Positions 1-6,357 of a DNA stretch of 47,755 bases are shown piece after piece. Each line of letters starts with the position of its first letter. The stretch's first letter is position 1. The stretch is from Bacteroidaceae bacterium (GTDB taxonomy: Bacteria > Bacteroidota > Bacteroidia > Bacteroidales > Barnesiellaceae_A): positions 1-47,755 of the forward strand of contig JAFXAB010000036.1 in the NCBI GenBank assembly GCA_017522135.1, written 5' to 3'. Made by a program: the position numbers and the translations under genes. Below the pieces are notes generated by a model. The model saw nothing but the letters and a program-made list of their open reading frames with translations, ran no database searches and was not told the DNA's origin.

Positions 1-366
1 CTTCTCTTTGGCTTGCACATCGGCCACCGACAAGCTATTCACCATATTATCCAGCATTTTATTGTTATTCTTCTGCATGGCTGCCATCGACTCGCCTGTC
101 AAGCCCATCACCGTCGAGGTGTTGCGCAACGAGCGGGTCTGCTCTCCGAGCATCTCTCGGGCCTCCTTAAGCATCCGTTGCGCTGTAGGCGTATCCAAAT
201 AGTTGCGGTAATAATTCTTATTAAACAAGTTGGTAGCATATTGCATCTGCTTGTCATAATACGCCTTATTGAGCTTATTATACTCTTTTTGATAGTCTCG
301 TTGTCGCTTCACTGCCTCTTCGTCTACAATATACTTGTAGGCTCCTTTTAGTAAATCTCCTACCAT
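1..366 (-). CDS. Candidate phage-type virion internal (ejection-like) protein, C-terminus cut by window edge
   Basis: An open minus-strand frame runs from an ATG at 366 to base 1 (122 codons, no stop), so the gene continues to the left. The visible part starts MVGDLLKGAYKYI, then is charged, helical and rich in Lys, Gln and Asn. It contains a YYRNYLDTPTAQRMLKEARE segment followed by Gly/Thr/Ala/Met-rich sequence. From memory this layout resembles internal or ejection-type structural proteins of Bacteroidetes podoviruses, but I cannot name a family. Support for coding: it has an ATG start downstream of a TAnnTTTG-like box, and it faces the terminase genes across a symmetric intergenic region. 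The plus-strand frames here lack such context. It could be an unrelated coiled-coil protein; being a gene is more certain than its function. Confidence 0.55.
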   Translation of the reverse strand, partial: MVGDLLKGAYKYIVDEEAVKRQRDYQKEYNKLNKAYYDKQMQYATNLFNKNYYRNYLDTPTAQRMLKEAREMLGEQTRSLRNTSTVMGLTGESMAAMQKNNNKMLDNMVNSLSVADVQAKEK

Positions 367-393
367 TATTTTTTTTCATTTAGTCATTTTATA

Positions 394-437
394 GCATCGC
401 ACTGCAAAGGTCACACCATAACTTTGCATCACGATGC
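394..437. promoter_or_regulatory. 44-bp dyad between divergent phage-like genes, with back-to-back -7 boxes
   Basis: The half-site GCATCG-N4-GCAAAG (394-409) is mirrored exactly by CTTTGC-N4-CGATGC (422-437), centred at 415.5. The inner hexamers are parts of Bacteroidetes -7 elements: TAACTTTG at 419-426 for the plus strand and GACCTTTG (412 to 405) for the minus strand. The outer hexamers fall at the expected transcription starts of the two genes. No TTG -33 box is seen at the usual 20-bp distance on either side, so a regulator bound to the dyad may be needed. The symmetry is direct observation; the operator role is inference. Confidence 0.55.
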
Positions 438-479
438 GATTAAAGGATAATCTATTTTTCAACTTCTAAACAACTGTAT

Positions 480-728
480 ATGGAACAAAACAAGAATATC
501 AACATAGAGGCAATTATAGCCAAGCAAAATGAAGTAATCAACATCTGTTACGACCGTTTACTCGAAGTTCTACGCGAGACCACCAACGAAACCACCATTA
601 TGAAATGTATCGAAATCATACGCAAAGACATGCTGGCTATCATAACACCCGCCGGAGGCAAAAACAATACCATCAACGACACATACGAGCGTATTGCCGA
701 GATAGAAAAACAACTCAAGAAACTTTAA
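480..728 (+). CDS. Small helical protein directly upstream of terminase; possible small-terminase-like partner
   Basis: This is an 82-aa protein starting MEQNKNINIEAIIAKQNEV and ending in a Lys/Leu-rich helix. It is predicted to be mostly alpha-helical and acidic/basic mixed, with no signal peptide or membrane segment. The stop codon at 726-728 is only 2 bases before the ATG of the terminase gene, so the two are surely co-transcribed, probably from the TAACTTTG box at 419-426. Position suggests a small terminase or packaging accessory role, but it is shorter than usual TerS proteins and I see no recognisable DNA-binding motif. Function is unassigned. Confidence 0.7.
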   Translation: MEQNKNINIEAIIAKQNEVINICYDRLLEVLRETTNETTIMKCIEIIRKDMLAIITPAGGKNNTINDTYERIAEIEKQLKKL

Positions 729-730
729 AC

Positions 731-2725
731 ATGAACAGCCACAAGCTACACATACAACAAATTCTTGCCGAAAACAGCAGACGCCACCGCGAGCTGACAA
801 CAGCATACAATCCCGCCACAGGACAAGGGTGCTATGGCTCACGATCTTGCGTCTCAATATCCGATGCTCCCATATCCATGCAATACATCCCTCGGCAGAT
901 GCTCGACGAGTGCCATTGGGTGTCGTTGCTGGCACAAGATGGCTCTATCGACAAGTTTATCTCTTCGCGAATGCACAAGCGACCTTCTCAACGACTGCGC
1001 AGCGATATATGGGCACTGTGGATAAAAGAACGTATTCGATACGACTTTGAGTTTTGGGCTGCAATGTTTGTCAAAATAAAAGACAAGCAAGGACAAGAAG
1101 ACATTCCCTTCATTCTCAACCGTCCGCAACGTCGATACCTGGCCATGCTCGAGACGCAACGCTCTCTGGCAAAGCCCATTCGCATCATCATGCTCAAGGC
1201 GCGACAATGGGGCGGTTCTACCATTACTCAGATATATATGGCTTGGATACAATTGGTGCATTGTCGCAATTGGAACAGCATCATCTGTGCTCATCTCAAA
1301 GATGCTGCCGCCAACATCAAAGGCATGTACTCCAAGCTACTCTACAACTATCCGGCTTGGCTGCTCGACTCCACCGAGCAGCCCCACTTTCAACCATTTG
1401 AGCGCACAAGCAACACATCATACATCGCTCAACGTGGATGCAAAATCACCATAACTTCTTCCGAGTCCCCCGAGGCTGTTCGTGGAAACGATGCCGCAAT
1501 GGCTCACCTCAGCGAGGCTGCTTTCTGGAGCAATACTCCCGCACACTCGCCCGAGAGCCTCATCCGATCTATTTATGGCAGCATTGCTCTTCTGCCTCAC
1601 TCCATCGTGGTTATTGAGAGCACTGCCAACGGTACCGGCGGATACTTTCACCGCGAATACCTGCGCTCAAGACGCGGCGAAAGCGACAAAGAAGCCATCT
1701 TTGTCCCTTGGTACGAGATTGAAATGTACTCTCTACACATCGACAACCCTGCCGAGTTGGCATCCTCGTTAGACCGCTACGAACAATGGTTGTGGAGCAA
1801 AGGTGCAACCCTCGAGGCTATCGCTTGGTATAGAGCCAAACGACGCGAATACGCCCAACATGCCGACATGATGGCCGAATATCCTTCCGACGAAAACGAG
1901 GCCTTCTCATACTCGGGCGAGCGCATCTTCGACCCCGTGGCAGTGCAACGTCTGCGTAAGCATTGCTCATCGCCTATAGCGGTAGGCGACTTGGCCGGCA
2001 AGCAACTCACCGGTCGCGAGGCACTGCTCGACATCCGCTTTGTCGAGGAGCAACAAGGGTTGCTGCAAGTGTGGCACATGCCCGTATCGGACAAGAGCAT
2101 ACGCAACCGATATATAGTTGCTGTCGATGTTGGTGGTCGTTCACACAAAGCCGACTACTCGGTTATTGCCGTTTTCGACCGAATAGGTATGCTACACGGA
2201 CAATCTGTCGAACTCGTGGCTCAATGGCGCGGTCACATCGACCACGACCTGCTGGCATGGAAGGCTGCTCAAATTGCTACCTTCTACAACAAGGCCTTGC
2301 TGGTAATAGAAAGCAACACGCTCGAAACATCGTGCGACGACACTCGTTCCAACTACATCCTCGACACCATTGCCTCTCACTATCGCAACCTTTACGCCCG
2401 ACAGGCCATCGACAACGAAATATCTCTGTCGCCCCCATCACGATGGGGATTTCACATGAATCGTAGCACAAAATCGGCTCTTGTCAACACCATGATAAAT
2501 GCACTTCGCAACAACTACTACATCGAGCATGACGAACTTGCATGCCACGAGTTCGACGTATTCGAGCGCAAGCCAAACGGCAGTTTCGGTGCGCAAGACG
2601 GTGAGCACGACGACATGCTCATAACTCGTTGCATAGGTTTTTATATCGCACAACAAGAACCTATCAATATCATTCATTACAACCCCCACAACAGATCCAT
2701 GCCCATCAACGAAGCATCTTTCTGA
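731..2725 (+). CDS. Phage-type terminase large subunit (packaging ATPase/nuclease)
   Basis: This 664-aa protein would pump DNA into a procapsid and cut it. All expected parts are visible: an adenine-side segment with LNRPQRRYL near 129-138, a Walker A-like KARQWGGST at 156-164, a Walker B-like MAHLSEAAF at 257-265 (acidic residue E262), and a coupling motif VIESTANG at 294-301. The C-terminal RNase H-fold nuclease keeps its acidic residues: D466 in VDVGG, E527 in VIES, and D627/D628 in EHDD. Length is normal for the family. The ATG at 731 is chosen because it follows the upstream stop by 2 bases; an open frame extends further upstream but overlaps the 82-aa gene. No portal, capsid or integrase gene follows; the next gene is a ferritin. 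The frame shows no decay, so selection is likely. Confidence 0.88.
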   Translation: MNSHKLHIQQILAENSRRHRELTTAYNPATGQGCYGSRSCVSISDAPISMQYIPRQMLDECHWVSLLAQDGSIDKFISSRMHKRPSQRLRSDIWALWIKERIRYDFEFWAAMFVKIKDKQGQEDIPFILNRPQRRYLAMLETQRSLAKPIRIIMLKARQWGGSTITQIYMAWIQLVHCRNWNSIICAHLKDAAANIKGMYSKLLYNYPAWLLDSTEQPHFQPFERTSNTSYIAQRGCKITITSSESPEAVRGNDAAMAHLSEAAFWSNTPAHSPESLIRSIYGSIALLPHSIVVIESTANGTGGYFHREYLRSRRGESDKEAIFVPWYEIEMYSLHIDNPAELASSLDRYEQWLWSKGATLEAIAWYRAKRREYAQHADMMAEYPSDENEAFSYSGERIFDPVAVQRLRKHCSSPIAVGDLAGKQLTGREALLDIRFVEEQQGLLQVWHMPVSDKSIRNRYIVAVDVGGRSHKADYSVIAVFDRIGMLHGQSVELVAQWRGHIDHDLLAWKAAQIATFYNKALLVIESNTLETSCDDTRSNYILDTIASHYRNLYARQAIDNEISLSPPSRWGFHMNRSTKSALVNTMINALRNNYYIEHDELACHEFDVFERKPNGSFGAQDGEHDDMLITRCIGFYIAQQEPINIIHYNPHNRSMPINEASF

Positions 2726-2788
2726 CAACTACCGAACAATATTGCATCACACACGTTGTGTATGTATAACCTTTAAACTAAAACGACT

Positions 2789-3307
2789 ATGGCAAAAGAA
2801 AGTGTAGCAATCATCAAAGACAAACTCAGTGTAAAACGCATAATTGAAGTACTCAACAAAGCACTGGCCGAGGAGTGGCTCGCATTCTACCAATATTGGA
2901 TTGGTGCTACCGTCATGAAAGGTGCCATGCGCAGCGATATACAACGCGAATTTGAGCAACATGCTCTCGAAGAATTTGGCCATGCCAAACTTTTGGTCGA
3001 CCGCATCATTCAACTCGACGGCACCCCTCTGCTCAATCCACAACAATGGTTTGAGTACGCCGAGTGCCGTTACATTGAGCCCGACAACGATTTTGAGGTC
3101 ACAAGACTACTATTGCAAAACGTAGCATCTGAACGGTGCGCCATCAAACGCTACCACGAAATAGCCTCCCTGACCGATGGCAAAGACTTCACTACTTGCG
3201 ATATAGCCAAGAAAATTCTCGCCGACGAGCAAGCTCACGAACAAGAGTTGCAAGACTTTATCGACGACGTGAAAATTCTATACAGCGAAACATCGCTTTA
3301 CGAATAA
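2789..3307 (+). CDS. DPSL (Dps-like thioferritin) iron-storage protein
   Basis: This 172-aa ferritin-like four-helix protein stores iron and removes peroxide in the cytoplasm. Ligand motifs are in place: E29 in AEEWLAFYQ, an E62-x2-H65 pair in EEFGHAK, E115, and the DEQAHEQE motif at 146-153. Two cysteines, C117 (ERCAIKRYHE) and C137 (TTCDIAKK), match the Cys pair that marks the DPSL branch described from Bacteroides fragilis, between Dps and bacterioferritin. The ATG at 2789 starts MAKESVAI. It lies 63 bp behind the terminase gene and 136 bp before ssb; it may have its own promoter, but I see no convincing TTG/TAnnTTTG pair. DPSL is known in Bacteroides to be oxygen- or peroxide-induced; that is family knowledge. 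Confidence 0.85.
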   Translation: MAKESVAIIKDKLSVKRIIEVLNKALAEEWLAFYQYWIGATVMKGAMRSDIQREFEQHALEEFGHAKLLVDRIIQLDGTPLLNPQQWFEYAECRYIEPDNDFEVTRLLLQNVASERCAIKRYHEIASLTDGKDFTTCDIAKKILADEQAHEQELQDFIDDVKILYSETSLYE

Positions 3308-3385
3308 CAGCCTCGACAGGCTATCCTCTCATACACCCAATCATACCCTATCAATATTACACCCCAAAAAAGCACTATTCAATCG

Positions 3386-3416
3386 TTGGGTTATACACGC
3401 ATTTTTATTACCTTTG
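3386..3416 (+). promoter_or_regulatory. Bacteroidetes-type promoter for ssb-aroA
   Basis: A TTG at 3386-3388 (-33) is followed after exactly 20 bases by TACCTTTG at 3409-3416 (-7). It matches the Bacteroidetes sigma factor consensus and lies 27 bases before the ssb ATG. Confidence 0.8.
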
Positions 3417-3443
3417 TTACCCTATAACAAAATCATATAAACT

Positions 3444-3794
3444 ATGTCTGTAAACAAAGTAATATTGGTAGGGCATGTTGGTGCCGACCCCGAAGTAAGA
3501 TACCTCGAAAAAGGTGTTTGCGTAGCGCGCATTCGCATGGCCACAACCGAGCGAGGATATACCGCATCTAACGGCACTGAAGTACCCGACAGAACCGAGT
3601 GGCACAATGTAGTATTGTGGCGTGGACTCGCCGAAATTGCCGAAAAATATATCCGCAAAGGCTCTCAAATATACATCGAAGGAAAATTGCGCACAAGTCA
3701 ATGGAACGACCAAGCCGGTACTACTCATCAACGCACCGAGATAGTGGCCGACTCTATGGAATTGTTGGGTGGTCGTCGCGACAATAACGCATAA
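3444..3794 (+). CDS. ssb: Single-stranded DNA-binding protein, short form without acidic tail
   Basis: A 116-aa OB-fold protein that coats single-stranded DNA. Typical SSB segments are present: MSVNKVILVGHVGADPEVRY at the N-terminus, TEWHNVVLWRGLAEIAEKYIRKG in the middle, and the RTEIVADSMELLG end of the OB fold. The protein stops at GGRRDNNA directly after the fold. It lacks the Gly/Pro/Gln linker and the acidic DDxPF-type tip that normal SSBs use to recruit repair and replication partners. Only 30 bases separate it from aroA, so no displaced tail is hidden there. Either this is a second, specialised SSB, similar in size to competence SSBs, or the tail is lost. Transcribed from the promoter at 3386-3416. 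Confidence 0.9.
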   Translation: MSVNKVILVGHVGADPEVRYLEKGVCVARIRMATTERGYTASNGTEVPDRTEWHNVVLWRGLAEIAEKYIRKGSQIYIEGKLRTSQWNDQAGTTHQRTEIVADSMELLGGRRDNNA

Positions 3795-3824
3795 CAACTT
3801 TTTACATAAACCATACCGCTCACC

Positions 3825-5078
3825 TTGAAGTATCGCATTACAGCTCATCACACCCACTCCTGCGACATACAGTTGCCCGCATCCAAGAGTATCAGCAACC
3901 GAGCACTCATCATTCGTGCCTTGGCTCATTCCTCACAACCCATTCACCAATTAGCCGGGTGTGACGACACCACAACTCTCATCAATGCACTCAACGACAA
4001 CAAGACCTTCGTCGATATTGACAATGCCGGCACTGCCATGCGATTTCTCACTGCATATTATGCCATTCAAGAGGGATGCAGCGTCACTCTTACAGGCTCA
4101 CAACGTATGCAACAACGACCTATCGGACCGCTTGTCGAGGCTTTGCAACAAGTGGGTGCACACATCAACTTCTTGGGTGAGAAAGGATTTCCTCCGCTAC
4201 ACATTCATGGCGGCTCGTTGCAAGGCTCACACATAACTATGCCTGGCAATATCAGTTCGCAATTCATATCGGCCATGTTGCTCATCGCGCCATATATCAA
4301 GCACGGAATACGCATATCACTGCAAGGCGAAGTCCTATCACTCCCATACATCGACATGACAATAGGCATCATGCAACAATTTGGAGCATTGGTTACACGA
4401 CAAGGCAACAACATTGAGGTACTCCCCTCGCCATACAAAGCAATACCCTACAACATAGAGCCCGACTACACGGCTGCATCGTATTGGTATGCAATAGCAG
4501 CCCTCAACAACAACGCTTATCGCTTGGCACACCTGCCGGCTCACAGCTTGCAAGGTGATGCACACATTGCATCATACGCCTCTCTTTGGGGAGTATCTAC
4601 CACATTCGACAGCTTTGGAGCAACCATAAAACCATCCGGCACCTACAACAGCAACCCGTTGAAAATCAACCTATCGGGTGAGCCCGATTTGGCACAAACC
4701 ATAGCCATGACTTGCGCACTGAGAGAACAACACTTCTGCATCGAAGGCATCGCAAATTTGCGCATCAAAGAGAGCAACCGCATCGATGCTCTCATAAGCG
4801 AAGCCGCCAAGCTGGGATACTGCTTCTCTTCTCCACGACACGATTGCCTCGTATGGAACGGCCAACGTTGCCAAGTACACTACCCTATCGTTATAGACAC
4901 ACACAACGACCACCGTATGGCCATGTCATTCGCTCCCGCAGCACTGCGTTTTGACGAGATATGGATAGACAACCCTATGGTGGTGACCAAGTCATACCCC
5001 CAATTTTGGAACGACCTGCTGAAAGCCGGATTTACTATCACCCACAACGATAACAAGGAGAACATCTCATGCTCATAA
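3825..5078 (+). CDS. aroA: 3-phosphoshikimate 1-carboxyvinyltransferase (EPSP synthase)
   Basis: This enzyme of the shikimate pathway joins phosphoenolpyruvate to shikimate-3-phosphate. The 417-aa protein has the substrate-binding PASKSISNRAL motif near residues 18-28, NAGTAMRFLTA near 66-76, LRIKESNRI near 310, and DTHNDHRMAMSFA near 355-367. The start appears to be TTG at 3825 (TTG AAG TAT CGC); no ATG or GTG lies in frame after the previous gene, and MKYRI is a sensible N-terminus. It follows ssb by 30 bases and its last 10 bases overlap the next small membrane gene, so it is in an operon. Rare start codon aside, it looks fully functional. Confidence 0.93.
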   Translation: MKYRITAHHTHSCDIQLPASKSISNRALIIRALAHSSQPIHQLAGCDDTTTLINALNDNKTFVDIDNAGTAMRFLTAYYAIQEGCSVTLTGSQRMQQRPIGPLVEALQQVGAHINFLGEKGFPPLHIHGGSLQGSHITMPGNISSQFISAMLLIAPYIKHGIRISLQGEVLSLPYIDMTIGIMQQFGALVTRQGNNIEVLPSPYKAIPYNIEPDYTAASYWYAIAALNNNAYRLAHLPAHSLQGDAHIASYASLWGVSTTFDSFGATIKPSGTYNSNPLKINLSGEPDLAQTIAMTCALREQHFCIEGIANLRIKESNRIDALISEAAKLGYCFSSPRHDCLVWNGQRCQVHYPIVIDTHNDHRMAMSFAPAALRFDEIWIDNPMVVTKSYPQFWNDLLKAGFTITHNDNKENISCS

Positions 5079-5485
5079 TTACCCTCATCATCACACTCAT
5101 CCTCACCATCACCGGTATCATACTCTACGTAGCCAACCGCTACAAGCAAAAACGTGCCTAAACTCTCGGATTACCCCCCGAACCGGAAGCCCCCGAAATT
5201 CCCGACGAGTGCTGCGGACAACACGAAGTGTGCGAAAAAGACAGTCTATTGGCCGCCGTAAGTCGCGATATAGAGTACTACGATGACGAAGAGTTGGACA
5301 AATGGCGTGGAACACCGTCTGACCAATACGACGACGAACAATGCGCCCTATTTCGCGATGTTCTATACACCATGCAAAGTCACGAAGTTGCCGGATGGGT
5401 ACGCAGCCTGCAACTACGTGGTATAGAGCTACCCGACGAGGTGAAAGACGAAGTATTGCTTATCGTTGGAGAAAGACGTTCTTAA
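5069..5485 (+). pseudogene. Bacteroidetes-conserved membrane-anchored protein interrupted by an in-frame TAA
   Basis: Reading from ATG 5069 gives MLIITLIITLILTITGIILYV, a single membrane helix, then ANRYKQKRA and a TAA at 5159-5161. The same frame then continues open to 5485: a Pro/Glu-rich linker, ECCGQHEVCEKDSLLAA, an acidic YYDDEELD stretch and GWVRSLQLRGIELP. I recall homologues in Bacteroides as one uninterrupted protein: short membrane helix, linker, then this ECCGQHEVC domain. The gene is therefore split by one nonsense codon. Possible outcomes: recent pseudogene, sequencing error, readthrough, or separate translation of the soluble part from GTG 5228. The 5' end overlaps aroA by 10 bases; the 3' end lies 13 bases before the permease start. 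Function is unknown. Confidence 0.7.
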
Positions 5486-5498
5486 ACATCATACAATC

Positions 5499-6329
5499 AT
5501 GGATATACTGCAATATACTTTCTTCCAAAACGCACTCATAGGCATCCTGCTCATATCGGTTATAGCGGCCATCATAGGCACCTACATCGTTACCCGACGC
5601 ATGGTGTTCATTGCCGGCGGACTCACACACGCCTCATTCGGTGGATTGGGCATCGGATACTTTGCAGGCATATCGCCCACACTATCAGCCCTCTTATTTG
5701 CCATTGTCACAGCCATAGGCATTGACATATCGTCACACACCAAGCGCATACGCGAAGACTCGGCCATAGCACTATTCTGGGCAGTGGGTATGGCTGTGGG
5801 TATCATCTTTATTTTTCTCACACCGGGCTATACACCGGGCTTGTCGGAGTTTCTCTTTGGCAACATACTCACCATCAATCGTACCGATATCATTATCTTT
5901 GCCTTATACACAGTCGTTCTGTTGCTATACGTCATACTGCAATACCGCCCTATACTGTACACAGCATTCGACGCCGATTTTGCCACTATCAAAGGCATCC
6001 GCACCAAGCGCATCAATACCATTATGATGCTCTTCATAGCCATTGGCGTTGTACTATCCACACGCCTCATAGGCATCATGCTACTCATGTCGGTATTTAC
6101 ACTGCCACAAATCATTGCCGAGTTATTCACAGCACAATACAAATATATCATGTTGCTATCGGGTCTTATCACACTTGCAGGCAGCTTAGTCGGGTTGTTT
6201 ATATCGGCCATCATAGCTGTTCCCACAGGTGCTTGCATCGTAGTTGTATTTGTATTTCTGTATGCCTTGGCAAAGGCAATTCACACATTACGCTCACGAC
6301 ACACCTTGACAACAAATACCAGACAATAA
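5499..6329 (+). CDS. Metal (Zn/Mn) ABC transporter permease, ZnuB/MntB family
   Basis: This 276-aa inner-membrane protein has about eight hydrophobic segments. The sequence has the ABC-3 family pattern: GTYIVTRRMVFIAGGLTHASFGGLGIGYF near residues 28-56, where zinc/manganese permeases have a conserved Ser/His region, then DADFATIKGIRT near 160, the cytoplasmic coupling helix. It should move Zn2+ or Mn2+ inward with an ATPase and a binding protein, but neither is encoded nearby, so partners must lie elsewhere. ATG 5499 is preferred over an upstream TTG at 5466 that would overlap the preceding gene. Regulation by Fur/Zur is plausible, but no operator was seen. Confidence 0.85.
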   Translation: MDILQYTFFQNALIGILLISVIAAIIGTYIVTRRMVFIAGGLTHASFGGLGIGYFAGISPTLSALLFAIVTAIGIDISSHTKRIREDSAIALFWAVGMAVGIIFIFLTPGYTPGLSEFLFGNILTINRTDIIIFALYTVVLLLYVILQYRPILYTAFDADFATIKGIRTKRINTIMMLFIAIGVVLSTRLIGIMLLMSVFTLPQIIAELFTAQYKYIMLLSGLITLAGSLVGLFISAIIAVPTGACIVVVFVFLYALAKAIHTLRSRHTLTTNTRQ

Positions 6330-6357
6330 ATCACGAGAAAAAACGTTATATGTAAAG

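Noticed and set aside
13..351. Plus-strand reading frames at the left edge
   Set aside because: The minus strand has a longer open frame to the window edge with an ATG, promoter-like box and phage-like composition; plus-strand translations are Leu/Ile/His-rich shadows.
605..730. Longer N-terminus of the terminase
   Set aside because: It would overlap the 82-aa gene in another frame; the sequence MYRNHTQRHAGYHNTRRR is unlike terminases, and ATG 731 fits the gene spacing.
3308..3330. Terminator after the DPSL gene (AGCCT-cgac-AGGCT)
   Set aside because: The stem is only 5 bp and no T-run follows.
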